From NCBI GenBank assembly GCA_016212005.1, contig JACRHP010000074.1, forward strand, positions 1 through 38,474: a stretch of DNA of 38,474 nt. Direction: 5' to 3'. The position numbers and the translations under genes are program-made. The notes under the pieces were generated by a model that saw only the letters and a program-made list of their open reading frames with translations, was not told the DNA's origin and ran no database searches. Source of the DNA: Candidatus Omnitrophota bacterium. GTDB taxonomy: Bacteria; Omnitrophota; Gorgyraeia; Zapsychrales; Zapsychraceae. Shown one piece after another: positions 17,735 to 28,865 of this stretch. Position 1 is the first letter of the stretch, and each line of letters opens with the position of its first letter.

Positions 17735-18112
17735 TTATTTACCCGTATCTTTTTTAGCCCCGTATTTGGAGCGTGATCTTTTACGTTTGGCGACACCCGC
17801 TGTATCCAATGTCCCGCGGACGATATGATAACGCACGCCCGGCAAATCCTTCACGCGGCCGCCGCGCACCAAAACGATGGAGTGCTCCTGCAGGTTGTGT
17901 CCCTCACCGGGGATATACGAGGTCACCTCAAACTTGTTCGACAGACGTACCCTGGCAATTTTGCGCAACGCCGAATTTGGTTTCTTGGGCGTCATGGTCT
18001 TTACCTGCAGACAAACACCGCGGCGAAACGGGCAATTGGTCAAAGCAGGTGATTTACCCTTCTTTATTTTCTGTACTCTTCGTTTCCTGATGAGCTGCTG
18101 TATCGTCGGCAT
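17735..18112 (-). CDS. rpsL: 30S ribosomal protein S12
   Basis: S12 is at the decoding centre. The 125-residue protein begins [20 protein letters not shown] and contains [11 protein letters not shown] (Lys43, Lys44) and [13 protein letters not shown] (Lys87). The lysines whose change gives streptomycin resistance in other bacteria are the wild-type residues here, and the aspartate methylthiolated in E. coli is present. The first 59 bases overlap the end of rpoC in another frame; the ribosome-binding site (GTGGTGA) is inside rpoC. Confidence 0.97.
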   Translation of the reverse strand: MPTIQQLIRKRRVQKIKKGKSPALTNCPFRRGVCLQVKTMTPKKPNSALRKIARVRLSNKFEVTSYIPGEGHNLQEHSIVLVRGGRVKDLPGVRYHIVRGTLDTAGVAKRKRSRSKYGAKKDTGK

Positions 18113-21100
18113 ATTTCACCACTTCAATGTTTTCGTATTCTTTAAGACCGGTCCCCGCCGGGATCAGGTGGCCCACAATAACATTTTCCTTCAAGCCGCA
18201 AAGGAGGTCGATTTTACCAGAAGAGGCTGCCTCTGTCAACACTCTTGTCGTCTCCTGGAAACTTGCGGAAGATATGAAACTCTCTGTGGTTAAAGACACT
18301 TTCGTAATTCCCAGAAGAAGGGGGGTGGCCTTGGCCGGCTTACCCTTTTTCTTCAAGACCTCTTCATTGGCTTTTTTGAACGTAATCCGGTTGACCTGCT
18401 CTCCCACCAAAAACTCCGTGTCCCCGGAATCCTCAATTTTGACCTTTTTGAGCATTTGACAAATAATCAGCTCAATATGTTTATCGTTGATACGCACGCC
18501 CTGCAACCGGTAAACCTCCTGGACCTCGTTTAACAAATATTCCTGGAGAACCTTGTCTCCGCAGACACGTAAAATATCATGCGGGACAACGGGCCCATCC
18601 GTCAACTGTTGCCCGGCAAAAACACGGTCGCCTTTATAAACATTCGGATGTTTGCCGTGCGGGATGGTGTATTCTGCGGTCATACCCGTAGGGCTGCGGA
18701 CAATGATCGTCCGGCGGCCTTTTTTGTCCTGGCCAAATTCAACGATCCCGTCGATCTCGCTGATAACAGCAGGGTCCTTCGGCCGACGCGCTTCGAACAA
18801 TTCCGCCACGCGCGGCAGACCGCCGGTAATGTCGCGGGTTTTACCAAGGCCGCGGGGAATTTTCGCAATAAGATCGCCGGCATTGATCTGCTGCTTATCC
18901 TTAACCAGGATATGCGCCCCGATCGGAATGGAATAAATCCCGACGATCTCCTTCTTCTCATCGGTAACGATGATCTGCGGATGATATTCCTGCTTGTGCT
19001 CCACGACAACGCGCTCGGTGACACCGGTCACGGGGTTCTGTTCTTCCTGGACAGTCACATCCGGGATCAAGTCTTCGGAATTGACGGAACCTTTGACTTC
19101 GGTGATGATCGGGACCGTGTAAGGGTCCCAGGTGACGAACACTTTATCCTTGGCAACCGTCGCGCCGTCGGGCACCTTCAAGACAGCGCCTTGCGGAAGC
19201 TGATAACGTTCAAATTCACGGCCATATTCGTTATTGATACTCACCGAACCATTACGGTTAAGGACGATAAATTCACTGCCCTTGGCGACAACCCGTAATT
19301 GATGATATTTGACCGACCCCTCATTTTTACTTTTATAAAATGATTGTTCAATCGCGCGGCTCGCGGTCCCGCCGATGTGGAAAGTCCTCATGGTCAGCTG
19401 GGTTCCGGGCTCGCCGATGCTCTGGGCCGCGATCGTCCCGACGGCCTCGCCTATCTCGACCAGCCGCTGGGTGGCCAGGTTGCGGCCATAACATTTCACA
19501 CAAACACCGCGGTCGGCCTCGCAGGTCAAGACGCTGCGGATACGTACCTTCTCGATGCCTAAGTGTTCGATAAATTCCGCTGTCTCCCCGTCAATCACCT
19601 CTCCGGCCTCAATAACTTTTTGGTCGGTGACGATATCAACGATACTGTCCAAAGCCACGCGCCCGGTGATGCGTTCCTTGAGGCTGACGACAAGTTCATC
19701 GCCTTCGACGATGGCCGAAACGGTGATGCCATTAAGCGTGCCGCAGTCTTCCAGGGTAACGACAACTTCCTGGGCCACGTCGACCAAACGGCGGGTCAAA
19801 TACCCCGCGTCCGCTGTTTTAAGTGCCGTATCCGCCAGACCTTTGCGCGCGCCGTGCGTTGAAATGAAATATTCCAGAACCGTCAAACCCTCACGGAAAC
19901 TGGCAGTGATGGGATTCTCTATGATTTCACCGGAAGGTTTGGCCATAAGACCGCGCATCCCGGAAAGCTGACGGATCTGCAGACGCGAACCGCGTGCGCC
20001 CGAATCAGCCATAATAAATACCGGGTTAAACGGATCCATCTGTTTGAAAACCAGATCTGACATGGTCTCGGTTGTGTGCGTCCAGATGTCGATAATTTTA
20101 TTATACCGCTCGCGGCCGGTGATAATACCTTTACGATATTGGTCCTCGACCTTGGCGACTTCCAGCTTGGAGTTCTTAAGAATTTCGGGCTTCTCCTGCG
20201 GGATCGTCATGTCGCAAATGCCGATCGAAATCCCCGCCAGGGTCGCGTTGATAAAACCGGCTTCCTTCAGATCATCGAGCAGTTTGATCGTTTTCGCCTG
20301 ACCGAAACGCTTGTAACAATCAGAAATGACCGCGCCGATTTTCTTTTTATCCAAAAGTTCGTTGACGAAACCAAATTCCAGAGGGATGTCCTCGTTGAAC
20401 AAAACTCGTCCTACGGTTGTCTCAATAACCGCTGTCTGTTCTTTTTCTTCTTTTTCTACCTTTTCCTCGTTCTTGGCCTTTTTGCCTTCCGCTTCCTTGA
20501 GAACTTCTTCCTGGGAGATGATCAAAGAAGGCTTTTCTTCTCCCCAGACAGACATGTTCATCCGTAACTTGATACGCTTATGCAAACCCACCAAGCCGTC
20601 CTGATAAGCGACGATGACTTCCTGGGGCGTGGAAAATATGCGGTTCTCGCTTTCGCTCTTCTCATCTTCTTTGGTCAGATAGTAAAGCCCCAGAACCATG
20701 TCCTGGGAAGGCGTCACGATCGGCCTGCCATCGGCCGGCGAAAACAAGTTGTTAATAGAGAGGAGCTCCAACCGGCATTCCATCTGAGCTTCCAGAGAAA
20801 GTGGAACGTGTACGGCCATCTGGTCACCATCGAAATCGGCGTTGAACGCCGCGCAGACCAACGGATGCAGCTTGATGGCCTTCCCTTCAACCAGCGTCGG
20901 ATAAAACGCCTGAATACTCAAACGGTGCAACGTGGGGGCGCGGTTAAGCATGATCGGATGGTCCTGGATAACTTCATCAAGGATATCCCAAACTTCGGCC
21001 TTTTCCTTCTCCACCATCCGCTTGGCGCCCTTGATCGTATGCACGTAACCCTTCTCGCGCAACTTCCGGATAATAAACGGTTCAAAAAGTTCCAAAGCCA

Positions 21101-22199
21101 TCTTCTTAGGCAGGCCGCACTGGTGCAACTTCAGGTTCGGACCAACGACTATGACCGAGCGGCCGGAATAATCGACGCGCTTGCCCAGAAGGTTCATACG
21201 GAAACGTCCCTGTTTCCCTTTCAACATATCCGAAAGAGATTTTAAAGGACGGTTCCCGGCGCCCAACACAGGACGGCCATGACGTCCGTTGTCCAAAAGG
21301 GCGTCAACGGCCTCCTGAAGCATGCGTTTTTCGTTGCGGCAAATGATCTCCGGCGCCTTGAGGTCGATGAGTTTCTTCAAACGGTTGTTCCGGTTGATGA
21401 CCCTGCGGTAAAGATCGTTAAGGTCTGAGGTGGCGAACCGGCCTCCTTCGAGAGGAACCAGCGGCCGCAGGTCGGGCGGGATGACCGGCAGGACATCCAG
21501 GACCATCCAGTCCGGCGCGTTACCGGATTTTTTGAAATCTTCAGTGACCTTTAACGTCTTGGCGATCTTTTTATGATTTGTACCGGCGGGATTGGCCTTT
21601 TCCAAATCCTTGTGCAACTTTTTGCACAAGGTATTGATGTCCAACTCTTTCAAAAGGTCCCGTATGGCTTCGGCACCGATCTTGGCCTTGAATCCGCCAC
21701 CGTATTTAATAAGGGCTTCCTGGTATTCATCTTCCGTTAAAAGCTGGTTCTTCTTAAGCGGCGCGTTCCCGGGGTCGACAACAATATATTCCTCATAATA
21801 AATAAGTTTCTCCAGATCACGCAGACCCAATTGCAACAAAGCGGCGAGACGGCTGGGAACAGCCTTGTAGAACCAGATATGAGTGACGGGACAGGCAAGT
21901 TCAATATGCCCCATACGTTCCCGGCGCACCGAAGATCGTGTTACCAGAACACCGCAACGGTCGCAGGTTATCCCCTTAAATTTGATTCCCTTATACTTGC
22001 CGCAATTACACTCCCAATCACGGACCGGACCGAAAATCTTCTCGCAAAAGAGCCCATCCTTCTCCGGCTTAAGCGTCCGGTAGTTCAGCGTTTCCGCTTT
22101 TCTGACAGGTCCGCAGGACCATGAGCGGATCTTCTCCGGTGAGGCGATACGGATCGTCACATAATCACGATTTTGAAGTTCTTCTTTTGGATTAGCCAT
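18054..22199 (-). CDS. rpoC: RNA polymerase beta' subunit
   Basis: Catalytic subunit of RNA polymerase, 1381 residues, close to the usual length. The N-terminal zinc site is Cys64, Cys66, Cys79 and Cys82; the Mg-binding NADFDGD is at 453-459; the second zinc site is Cys819, Cys893, Cys900 and Cys903, followed by the trigger-loop region [17 protein letters not shown] Lys/Glu-rich, probably disordered segment occupies about 564-588. The start overlaps rpoB by 8 bases. The last 18 residues (tail after about 1363) are encoded in DNA that also encodes the S12 N-terminus. Confidence 0.98.
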   Translation of the reverse strand: MANPKEELQNRDYVTIRIASPEKIRSWSCGPVRKAETLNYRTLKPEKDGLFCEKIFGPVRDWECNCGKYKGIKFKGITCDRCGVLVTRSSVRRERMGHIELACPVTHIWFYKAVPSRLAALLQLGLRDLEKLIYYEEYIVVDPGNAPLKKNQLLTEDEYQEALIKYGGGFKAKIGAEAIRDLLKELDINTLCKKLHKDLEKANPAGTNHKKIAKTLKVTEDFKKSGNAPDWMVLDVLPVIPPDLRPLVPLEGGRFATSDLNDLYRRVINRNNRLKKLIDLKAPEIICRNEKRMLQEAVDALLDNGRHGRPVLGAGNRPLKSLSDMLKGKQGRFRMNLLGKRVDYSGRSVIVVGPNLKLHQCGLPKKMALELFEPFIIRKLREKGYVHTIKGAKRMVEKEKAEVWDILDEVIQDHPIMLNRAPTLHRLSIQAFYPTLVEGKAIKLHPLVCAAFNADFDGDQMAVHVPLSLEAQMECRLELLSINNLFSPADGRPIVTPSQDMVLGLYYLTKEDEKSESENRIFSTPQEVIVAYQDGLVGLHKRIKLRMNMSVWGEEKPSLIISQEEVLKEAEGKKAKNEEKVEKEEKEQTAVIETTVGRVLFNEDIPLEFGFVNELLDKKKIGAVISDCYKRFGQAKTIKLLDDLKEAGFINATLAGISIGICDMTIPQEKPEILKNSKLEVAKVEDQYRKGIITGRERYNKIIDIWTHTTETMSDLVFKQMDPFNPVFIMADSGARGSRLQIRQLSGMRGLMAKPSGEIIENPITASFREGLTVLEYFISTHGARKGLADTALKTADAGYLTRRLVDVAQEVVVTLEDCGTLNGITVSAIVEGDELVVSLKERITGRVALDSIVDIVTDQKVIEAGEVIDGETAEFIEHLGIEKVRIRSVLTCEADRGVCVKCYGRNLATQRLVEIGEAVGTIAAQSIGEPGTQLTMRTFHIGGTASRAIEQSFYKSKNEGSVKYHQLRVVAKGSEFIVLNRNGSVSINNEYGREFERYQLPQGAVLKVPDGATVAKDKVFVTWDPYTVPIITEVKGSVNSEDLIPDVTVQEEQNPVTGVTERVVVEHKQEYHPQIIVTDEKKEIVGIYSIPIGAHILVKDKQQINAGDLIAKIPRGLGKTRDITGGLPRVAELFEARRPKDPAVISEIDGIVEFGQDKKGRRTIIVRSPTGMTAEYTIPHGKHPNVYKGDRVFAGQQLTDGPVVPHDILRVCGDKVLQEYLLNEVQEVYRLQGVRINDKHIELIICQMLKKVKIEDSGDTEFLVGEQVNRITFKKANEEVLKKKGKPAKATPLLLGITKVSLTTESFISSASFQETTRVLTEAASSGKIDLLCGLKENVIVGHLIPAGTGLKEYENIEVVKYADDTAAHQETKSTENKEG

Positions 22200-25100
22200 T
22201 TTCGGTCTTTATGTCTTTTTCTTTGAGCTTGGTTAGAAGTTTGTTTTCCGCCTGTTCGGCAGCGGCCTTGACGACCTGGATATCCAGACACAACCCCTGC
22301 AACTCCTTGACCAAAACGTTAAACGACTCCGGCGTTCCCGGCTCAAGTTTCTGCTGGCCCTTGACGATCGCTTCATACATACGGCTGCGGCCGATAACAT
22401 CATCGCTTTTGACCGTCAACATTTCCTGCAGCGTATAAGCGGCGCCGTAGGCCTCAAGCGCCCAAACTTCCATTTCCCCAAAACGCTGTCCGCCGAAATG
22501 AGCTTTCCCTCCGAGCGGCTGCTGGGTGACCAGTGAATACGGCCCGATCGAGCGGGCGTGAATCTTCTCGTCCACAAGGTGATTTAACTTCAACATGTAG
22601 ATCGAACCCACGGTGACTTTTTGCTCGAACGCGATGCCCGTGTGCCCGTCATAAACGGTTGTCTTGCCATCTTCAGGAAGGTTCGCTTCTTTCAGGCAAA
22701 GGTGAATCTCGGCCTCGGTTGCGCCGTTAAAAACAGGCGTGACCGCCTGAAAACCGAGCGTTTTCGCCGCCCAACCCAGATGTGTTTCCAGTAATTGTCC
22801 GACGTTCATGCGGGAAGGAACCCCCAAAGGATTCAGGACGATGTCCACCGCCGTCCCGTCTTCGAGAAAAGGCATGTCCTCTTCCGGAAGAATGCGTGAG
22901 ACAATGCCTTTATTCCCGTGACGGCCGGCCATCTTGTCCCCCTCGGAGACCTTGCGCTTGGTGGCGATGTGCACGACGACACGCTTTAAAACGCCTGCCG
23001 GCAACTCGTCTCCCCGGCGGATGCGTTCGGTTTCATGGGTCTCTTCCTCCATCAACTCGGCGATCTTGTCATCGTAAAAACGCACCACTTCCGACTCTTC
23101 AGAATCCTCTTCAAATTCATCAAACCGGATCTTGCCAAGCTTCTTGCGGTCGATATTAAGCAGCTTGCAGAGCTTTTTTTCCTTTTCCTCCTCGGCAAAC
23201 TCGATTTCCTGCTTATAATAAGCCTTGACTTTCTCAACAGCGGTTATTTCCTGTTTTTTCTCGTCTTTGCTCTTGCGTCCGCGTTCGGCTCGCTGAAAAA
23301 GCTCAGTCTGAACCACAACCCCCTCAATACCAGGCGGCAACGTGAGAGACGTGTCCCGAATATCCGCGGCCTTTTCGCCAAAGATGGCGCGCAACAGCCT
23401 TTCTTCCGGCGAAAGCTCTTTTTCGCTTTTTGGCGTGACTTTTCCGACAAGGATATCTCCCGCCCTCACTTCAGCACCGATGCGGATAATCCCGTCTTCA
23501 TTAAGGCTGACAAGCGCGTCTTCCCCGACGTTAGGGATGTCGCGCGTGATCTCCTCGTTGCCCAACCGCGTTTCGCGGCATTCTACCTCAAAACGCTCAA
23601 CATGGATCGACGTAAATTTATCTTCGCGGACCAGCCGTTCGTTGAGGAGAATGGCGTCCTCAAAATTGAACCCACGCCAGGGCATAAAAGCGACCAACAC
23701 GTTGCATCCGAGGGCCAGTTGTCCGTCTTTTGTTCCAATCCCATCGGCGATGGCATCTCCCGCCTGGATTTTGTCGCCGACGTTGACCAATGGCCGTTGC
23801 TGGATACACGTGTTCGCGTTGGTCCGCTGGAAATTCTTCATTGGATAAACCATGTCACCAATGACAATCTCCTGGGCGTCCACTTTGGTCACGGTTCCGG
23901 AATTTTTGGCGAGAACGACCACTCCGGAATCGCAAGCTACTTTTCCTTCCATCCCCGTCTGCACGTAAGGGACCTGCGGGACCATCAGTGGCACGGCCTG
24001 GCGCTGCATGTTGGATCCCATCAAAGCGCGGTTGGCGTCGTCATGCTCCAAGAACGGGATCAGAGCTGCAGCGACGGATACAACCTGGAGCGGAGAAACG
24101 TCCATATACGTGACGTCCTTGGGGGCCACTTTGGGAAAATCCGTCTTGTACCGGCAAGAAATTTCCTTTTCGAGAAAGTTTCCGTTTTTGTCGATCGATG
24201 AATTGGCTTGGGCGATATGAGCGTTTTGGTCTTTATCCGCCGTCAAATATTCTATTTTGCTGCTGACGCGTCCCTCGCTCGCCTTCCGGTAAGGCGTTTC
24301 AATAAATCCCAGTTCATTGACACGGGCGCAATTGGTCAAAGACGCGATAAGCCCGATATTGGGACCTTCCGGCGTTTCGATGGGACACACACGCCCGTAA
24401 TGAGTGTGATGAACGTCGCGAACTTCAAAGCCGGCCCGCTCGCGGGACAAACCGCCTGGACCAAGGGCGCTCAAGCGTCTTTTATGGGTCATCTCCGAAA
24501 GCGGGTTGACCTGGTCCATAAACTGCGAAAGCTGGCTGCGGGCAAAGAAGTCCTGGATCTGGTTGGAGAAAAGGCGTGAATTGATCAGATGATGCGCGGT
24601 CAAGTTCTCAAAATTGCTCATGACGACCAGGCGCTCTTTAATCGAGCGTTCCAAACGCGCCAGGCCGATGCGCACCTGGTTTTGGACCAGTTCCCCGACG
24701 GTCTTGATGCGACGATTGCCCAAATGGTCGATATCATCGGTTTCCCCAACACCGTTTCTCAAATTCGTCAAATAACGGAGTACCTCAACCACCATCTTGA
24801 TGTCCAAGACCCTGTTTTCCATGGACGTGTTCATGTTCAGCTTGCGGTTGATGATGTGGCGGCCGACCTTGCTTAAATCATAACGTTTCGGGTCAAAAAA
24901 CAATCTGAAAAAAAGTGTATCAGCAACTTCCACGGTGGCAGGCTCCGTGGGACGCATTTTACGGTAAAAATCAAGAAGAGCTTCCTCTTTATTATTGGTG
25001 TGGTCTTTTTCGAGAGTGGGTTTAATCTTTTCAAAGCTGTCCCCCAGCATGGCGCGCATTTCATCGGTCGTGGAGAGCCCCATGATGCGCAGGATCTGGG

Positions 25101-25677
25101 TGGCGGGAAAATTTCTGCGGCGGTCAACATACGCCAAAAAAACGTTATTTAAATCATATTTGATCTCAAACCAAGCGCCGCGGGCAGGGATGACCCTGCC
25201 GTGGAAAATACTTTTGCCGGTCGGATGCAGCTCTTCTTCGAATGAAACGCCCGGCGGACGCTGGATCTGGGAAACCACAACGCGCTCATCGCCGTTGATA
25301 ATAAAAGTCCCCGTCTCGGTCATGAGTGGGAACTCGCCGAAATAGACTTCCTGTTCCTTGATATCGACGGGGGTGATAAGCCGCAGCTTCACCTTTAACG
25401 GCGACGCGTAGGTCATGCCGCGTCTTTTACACTCCGTCTCGGCATACTTTTCCTTGCCGAGCGAATAACTGATGTATTCCAGCTTAATCTGCCCGTCATA
25501 ACTTTCCAGCGGGAAGACGTCACGGAAGACCTCCTCGAGCCCCTGGTATTTACGCTTGTCCGGGGCGACATCCGCCTGTAAAAATTGCTCGTAGGCGTCC
25601 GTCTGGATGCCCAGAAGATGGAGAATCTCAAAGTCATCCTTAAATTTACTGAAATTCCGAATTTTCAATTTTTCCAT
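22192..25677 (-). CDS. rpoB: RNA polymerase beta subunit
   Basis: Beta subunit, 1161 residues with the ATG giving [20 protein letters not shown]; a GTG or similar start 30 bases upstream is possible, but a G-rich AGG/GGGGGG stretch just before this ATG and the family N-terminus favour it. The rifampicin pocket at about 381-404 ([20 protein letters not shown] and following) keeps the residues normally found in sensitive enzymes, for example Asp388, His398 and Ser403. [11 protein letters not shown] near the C-terminal third belongs to the active-site region. The large lineage-specific insertions of the E. coli subunit are absent. It lies 39 bases after rplL. Confidence 0.98.
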   Translation of the reverse strand: MEKLKIRNFSKFKDDFEILHLLGIQTDAYEQFLQADVAPDKRKYQGLEEVFRDVFPLESYDGQIKLEYISYSLGKEKYAETECKRRGMTYASPLKVKLRLITPVDIKEQEVYFGEFPLMTETGTFIINGDERVVVSQIQRPPGVSFEEELHPTGKSIFHGRVIPARGAWFEIKYDLNNVFLAYVDRRRNFPATQILRIMGLSTTDEMRAMLGDSFEKIKPTLEKDHTNNKEEALLDFYRKMRPTEPATVEVADTLFFRLFFDPKRYDLSKVGRHIINRKLNMNTSMENRVLDIKMVVEVLRYLTNLRNGVGETDDIDHLGNRRIKTVGELVQNQVRIGLARLERSIKERLVVMSNFENLTAHHLINSRLFSNQIQDFFARSQLSQFMDQVNPLSEMTHKRRLSALGPGGLSRERAGFEVRDVHHTHYGRVCPIETPEGPNIGLIASLTNCARVNELGFIETPYRKASEGRVSSKIEYLTADKDQNAHIAQANSSIDKNGNFLEKEISCRYKTDFPKVAPKDVTYMDVSPLQVVSVAAALIPFLEHDDANRALMGSNMQRQAVPLMVPQVPYVQTGMEGKVACDSGVVVLAKNSGTVTKVDAQEIVIGDMVYPMKNFQRTNANTCIQQRPLVNVGDKIQAGDAIADGIGTKDGQLALGCNVLVAFMPWRGFNFEDAILLNERLVREDKFTSIHVERFEVECRETRLGNEEITRDIPNVGEDALVSLNEDGIIRIGAEVRAGDILVGKVTPKSEKELSPEERLLRAIFGEKAADIRDTSLTLPPGIEGVVVQTELFQRAERGRKSKDEKKQEITAVEKVKAYYKQEIEFAEEEKEKKLCKLLNIDRKKLGKIRFDEFEEDSEESEVVRFYDDKIAELMEEETHETERIRRGDELPAGVLKRVVVHIATKRKVSEGDKMAGRHGNKGIVSRILPEEDMPFLEDGTAVDIVLNPLGVPSRMNVGQLLETHLGWAAKTLGFQAVTPVFNGATEAEIHLCLKEANLPEDGKTTVYDGHTGIAFEQKVTVGSIYMLKLNHLVDEKIHARSIGPYSLVTQQPLGGKAHFGGQRFGEMEVWALEAYGAAYTLQEMLTVKSDDVIGRSRMYEAIVKGQQKLEPGTPESFNVLVKELQGLCLDIQVVKAAAEQAENKLLTKLKEKDIKTENG

Positions 25678-25716
25678 ATCCCCCCGTACCTGGAAATAAA
25701 CTGTCAATGAACAGGA

Positions 25717-26166
25717 TTATTTTAATTCAACTTTGGCCCCAGCGGCCTCAAGCTTCTTTTTAAGGTCCTCAGCCTCCTCTTTGGTTGCCCCCTCTTTGAC
25801 TGTCTTCGGCGCGGCTTCCACCAAGTCTTTGGCTTCCTTGAGCCCCAGGTTGGTGGCGCTTCTTACTTCCTTAATAACGGCAATCTTGTTTGCTCCCATC
25901 TCTTTGAGAACAACATCAAAGGTGGTCTTCTCTTCAGCCGCGGCGGCAGCACCGGCACCCGCCCCTGCCCCCATCGGCATCATCATTCCGGCGGCCATCG
26001 GCACGGCGGCCTGGATGCCGAACTTGTCCTCGAGAGCCTTGACCAATTCCGAAAGTTCAAGCGCGGTCAAGGTCTCGATCGTTTTGACTACTTCATTCAA
26101 TTTAGAAGAAAGTTCTTTACCGGCCTTCTTCTCTTGTTCGTTGGTTGTCGCTGTATTTTCAGACAT
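25717..26166 (-). CDS. rplL: 50S ribosomal protein L7/L12
   Basis: L7/L12 forms the flexible stalk that recruits translational GTPases. It has 149 residues, against about 120-130 normally; the excess is an acidic/polar N-terminal segment of roughly 20 residues before the dimerisation helices ([20 protein letters not shown]). An Ala/Gly/Met-rich hinge follows at about 60-85, and the C-terminal domain contains [20 protein letters not shown] and [26 protein letters not shown] inside the end of rplJ is the ribosome-binding site; one base separates the genes. Confidence 0.97.
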   Translation of the reverse strand: MSENTATTNEQEKKAGKELSSKLNEVVKTIETLTALELSELVKALEDKFGIQAAVPMAAGMMMPMGAGAGAGAAAAAEEKTTFDVVLKEMGANKIAVIKEVRSATNLGLKEAKDLVEAAPKTVKEGATKEEAEDLKKKLEAAGAKVELK

Positions 26167-26167
26167 T

Positions 26168-26698
26168 TTAATTTCCTCCCTTTTTTTCGCTTAATTGCTT
26201 GAGTACCGACAAGAGCTCCCTCGTCTTGGCGTTCAATGCTCCCGCCAACCGGCTCAACGGCGATTGGATCGCGGATAAAAGCATCGCCAAAAGAACTTCC
26301 CGCGAAGGCAGCTCGGATAATTGAATGACATCCTCTTTTCCCAGAATCTTGCCGTCCAACAATCCGCCCTGGATGGCGATATTCGGACACTCTTTGGCGA
26401 ATTTCACCAGTGCCTTGGCGACCTCAACGGAATCGGCCTTGGACCACACAAAAGCCATCTGACCCGTGATCTTTTCAGCCAGATTACTTTGCTTAATGTC
26501 TTTAAGGGCGATCTGGGCGAGCGAATTTTTGGAAACATAGACCTGCGCCCCGGCCACCTTCAGACGCTTGCGAAAATCGTTAAGCTGCGGAGCGGGCACC
26601 TGGGAATAGCTAATCACAAAAATACAACTATGCTGATCGATGCCCTCTTTAACCCGGTTCGCCAGACTTTCCCGAAATACCTGTCCGATTCTTTTCAT
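26168..26698 (-). CDS. rplJ: 50S ribosomal protein L10
   Basis: L10 anchors L7/L12 dimers to 23S rRNA at the stalk base. The 176-residue protein has the usual N-terminal RNA-binding domain ([20 protein letters not shown]) and a C-terminal helix for L7/L12 dimers ([20 protein letters not shown]). The ATG shares ATGA with the stop of rplA. In many bacteria the gene has a long leader for L10 autoregulation; no space for one exists here, so the block rplK-rplA-rplJ-rplL is apparently read continuously. Confidence 0.97.
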   Translation of the reverse strand: MKRIGQVFRESLANRVKEGIDQHSCIFVISYSQVPAPQLNDFRKRLKVAGAQVYVSKNSLAQIALKDIKQSNLAEKITGQMAFVWSKADSVEVAKALVKFAKECPNIAIQGGLLDGKILGKEDVIQLSELPSREVLLAMLLSAIQSPLSRLAGALNAKTRELLSVLKQLSEKKGGN

Positions 26699-27375
26699 AT
26701 CGTCACCTTCAATCCCGGCCCCATCGTCGTTGACAAAGAAACATTTTTAAAAAAATTCCCTTTCACGGCAGCCGGCCTGGCATGATTTATCGCTTCAATC
26801 AAATGCGTCGCATTGTCCAATAACTTTTCTTTAGAGAAAGACCGCTTCCCGACGATCACATGAATTCCGGACTGTTTGTCGGATTTGAATTCAATTTTCC
26901 CCGCCCTGACGTCCTTGATGGCTTTGGCCACGTCCGCGCTCACTGTCCCGGCCTTCGGCGTAGGCATAAGTCCGCGCGGCCCCAGAATCTTCCCTAGCTT
27001 GCTTAAATCTCTCATCATATCAGGAGTAGCGACAACCACATCAAAATCGAGGAACCCTTTCGCCACTTTTTCAATCAACTCTTCGGCTCCAATGTAATCC
27101 GCCCCGGCTTCTTTGGCCTTCTGATCCTGCTCCCCTTTACAAAAAACGGCGATACGCACATTCCTCCCCGTCCCATGAGGCAAAACCACGGTGCCGCGGA
27201 CCGACTGGTCGGAACTCTTAGGATCGACGTTCAGAGCAAGATGCAACTCGACCGTTTCATCAAATTTGGTCTTGGGGAATCTCTCAATGTTCTCGACGGC
27301 CTCCTTGAGCGAATACGATTTCGCCGGGTCGAATAATTCAGCCGCCTTCTTCATGCGTTTGCTTAATTTCACCAT
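26695..27375 (-). CDS. rplA: 50S ribosomal protein L1
   Basis: L1 forms the mobile stalk that guides release of deacylated tRNA. The chosen ATG gives MVKLSKRMKKAAELFDPAKS and 226 residues, the normal size; a longer in-frame reading would overlap rplK by about 70 bases. The conserved LGPRGLMPTPKAGTVSADVA block and the C-terminal [12 protein letters not shown] are present. One base separates it from the rplK stop. Confidence 0.97.
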   Translation of the reverse strand: MVKLSKRMKKAAELFDPAKSYSLKEAVENIERFPKTKFDETVELHLALNVDPKSSDQSVRGTVVLPHGTGRNVRIAVFCKGEQDQKAKEAGADYIGAEELIEKVAKGFLDFDVVVATPDMMRDLSKLGKILGPRGLMPTPKAGTVSADVAKAIKDVRAGKIEFKSDKQSGIHVIVGKRSFSKEKLLDNATHLIEAINHARPAAVKGNFFKNVSLSTTMGPGLKVTI

Positions 27376-27376
27376 A

Positions 27377-27802
27377 TTAACCAACCACCTCAATGCCCAT
27401 ACTCCTGGCTGTTCCTTCAATAATTTTTTGCGCCTGCTTAGAATCACCCGTATTCAAATCTTCCATCTTGGCCTTGGCGATTTCTTCGACCTGTTTGCGG
27501 GTAATCTGGCCGATCTTTTCGCGCCCGGCAGTGCCGGAAGCCTTCGCCAAGTTCGCCGCTTTCTTGATTAAAACCGCGCTAGGAGGTGTCTTGATAATAA
27601 AATCAAAAGATTTATCCTTGTAGACCGTGATAACGGCCGGCAAGATCAAACCCTCCCTGCCTTTTGTCCTTTCGTTGAAGGCCTTGCAGAACATCATAAT
27701 GTTCACGCCGTGCTGGCCCAACGCCGGACCGACGGGCGGAGCGGGATTTGCCTGGCCAGCGGGAACATACAATTTGATTTGTGCGACGACTTCTTTAGCC
27801 AT
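27377..27802 (-). CDS. rplK: 50S ribosomal protein L11
   Basis: L11 binds the GTPase-associated centre of 23S rRNA and is required for the RelA stringent response. The start giving [20 protein letters not shown] yields 141 residues, the exact typical length; a longer reading would overlap nusG. The proline-rich N-terminal [18 protein letters not shown], where thiopeptides act, is intact. One base separates it from the nusG stop. The order nusG-rplK-rplA-rplJ-rplL is canonical. Confidence 0.98.
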   Translation of the reverse strand: MAKEVVAQIKLYVPAGQANPAPPVGPALGQHGVNIMMFCKAFNERTKGREGLILPAVITVYKDKSFDFIIKTPPSAVLIKKAANLAKASGTAGREKIGQITRKQVEEIAKAKMEDLNTGDSKQAQKIIEGTARSMGIEVVG

Positions 27803-27803
27803 T

Positions 27804-28337
27804 TTACATTTTTTCCACTTGCCAGTATTCCATTTCAACCAACGTGGATCTCCCAAAAATGGAGACGCTCACTTTTAATTTCCCTCTTTCAGGATATACT
27901 TCCATGACAGAACCGTTAAAATTCGCGAACGGCCCCTGCGAAATGCGCACCGATTCCCCCTGTTCAAAAGTGACTTTCGGGGTGGGTTTGGTCTCTGTAT
28001 CTTCGGTACGCCGCAGGATTGCCTTGACTTCCTCTTCCGAAATCGGCGTCGGCCTTCTTCCGGGACCTATAAAACCGGTAATCCCGGGAGTCGTTTTAAC
28101 CAGGTACCAGCTCTCCTTGTTCATATCCATCTTAACGATGAGATATCCTGGAAAAAATTTTCTGGCCGTAATACGCTTTTTACCGCCACGGATTTCAGAA
28201 ACCTGTTCGGTAGGGACAACGATTTCGCCGATGTATTTCTTCAATTCGGTCGCGGCCATACGACTTTGCAATCCGGCCCGGGCTTTTTCTTCCGAGCCTG
28301 TTTGCGTATGGACCACATACCATTTCATATCACTCAT
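27804..28337 (-). CDS. nusG: Transcription elongation/antitermination factor NusG
   Basis: NusG suppresses pausing, links RNA polymerase to the ribosome through S10 and can recruit Rho. The 177-residue protein has the NGN domain ([40 protein letters not shown]) and a C-terminal KOW domain from about residue 125 ([20 protein letters not shown]). AGGTAGG eight bases before the first ATG supports this start rather than Met4. It lies 9 bases after secE, the universal secE-nusG pairing. Confidence 0.97.
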   Translation of the reverse strand: MSDMKWYVVHTQTGSEEKARAGLQSRMAATELKKYIGEIVVPTEQVSEIRGGKKRITARKFFPGYLIVKMDMNKESWYLVKTTPGITGFIGPGRRPTPISEEEVKAILRRTEDTETKPTPKVTFEQGESVRISQGPFANFNGSVMEVYPERGKLKVSVSIFGRSTLVEMEYWQVEKM

Positions 28338-28346
28338 GGGGCCAAC

Positions 28347-28532
28347 CTACCTGATAAGCAAACCTAAAAGTTTGGAAAGAACGAAATCAACACATCCTAT
28401 AAACACTCCCAAAAAAGCTGAACTTAACATAACGATCCAAGTCGCGTCTTTTAACTCCTGACGAGTCAGCCAAGAAACTTTTTTAAGCTCCACTCCAACT
28501 TCCGTCACAAATTTTTGTATTTTTCCAAACAT
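28347..28532 (-). CDS. secE: Preprotein translocase subunit SecE
   Basis: SecE clamps and stabilises SecY in the inner membrane. The start giving MFGKIQKFVTEVGVELKKVS yields 61 residues with one membrane segment at about 31-55 preceded by the amphipathic VSWLTRQELKDATW motif typical of single-span bacterial SecE. A GTG 21 bases upstream is in frame but would abut the tRNA-Trp gene. The start has only a weak ribosome-binding site. The gene lies 20 bases after tRNA-Trp and 9 before nusG. Confidence 0.95.
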   Translation of the reverse strand: MFGKIQKFVTEVGVELKKVSWLTRQELKDATWIVMLSSAFLGVFIGCVDFVLSKLLGLLIR

Positions 28533-28552
28533 TTTCTTGCGAACTGGAATCA

Positions 28553-28626
28553 CAGGCCTGGTAGGATTCGAACCTACAACCCACGGTTTTGGAGACCGTC
28601 GCTCTACCAGTTAGAGCTACAGGCCT
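28553..28626 (-). tRNA. tRNA-Trp (anticodon CCA)
   Basis: The minus strand folds as a complete cloverleaf: acceptor AGGCCTG/CAGGCCT (7 perfect pairs), D-arm GCTC...GAGC, anticodon stem CGGT/ACCG-type with loop CTCCAAA and anticodon CCA, T-loop GGTTCGAATCC, discriminator G73 as expected for tRNA-Trp. The 3' CCA is not encoded. It lies 14 bases after rpmG and just before secE; tRNA genes upstream of secE-nusG are common. Confidence 0.96.
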
Positions 28627-28640
28627 ACAAAAGTCATCTG

Positions 28641-28793
28641 CTATTTTTTGACCTCTTTATGGATAACGTGCTTACGGCAGAAACGACAGTATTTTTTAAA
28701 TTCCAACCGGTCGGGATGTTTTTTTTTATCCTTCGTGGCGTTGTAATTAAGACGCTGGCATTCCGTGCACTGAAATTGAATTGGTTCACGCAT
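28641..28793 (-). CDS. rpmG: 50S ribosomal protein L33 (zinc-binding form)
   Basis: A 50-residue protein read directly from the sequence; it starts [20 protein letters not shown] and ends with [18 protein letters not shown]. Cys9/Cys12 and Cys36/Cys39 form a zinc ribbon, the C-plus form of L33, which sits near the E site of the 50S subunit. No clear Shine-Dalgarno precedes the ATG. A run of nine A occurs inside the gene, a possible error-prone tract, but the frame is intact. Position between tRNA-Thr and tRNA-Trp ahead of secE is a frequent bacterial arrangement. Confidence 0.95.
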   Translation of the reverse strand: MREPIQFQCTECQRLNYNATKDKKKHPDRLEFKKYCRFCRKHVIHKEVKK

Positions 28794-28865
28794 TGTTGCA
28801 AACGATTTTTTTTATAATAACGCGAAATTTATATTAAACATTCGATGGGAAAACCCATAATTCCC

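Noticed and set aside
23035-24201. A 388-codon open frame on the plus strand opposite rpoB
   Set aside because: The translation shows only the inverse of rpoB codons, with no family motif and no own ribosome-binding context.
25702-25707. TTGACA in the rplL-rpoB gap on the minus strand
   Set aside because: No plausible -10 box follows at 15-19 bases; the region there is a G-run and the rpoB start.
28719-28729. Run of nine A in rpmG as a possible programmed slippage or sequencing error site
   Set aside because: The frame gives a complete L33 with all four cysteines, so neither a frameshift nor slippage needs to be invoked.
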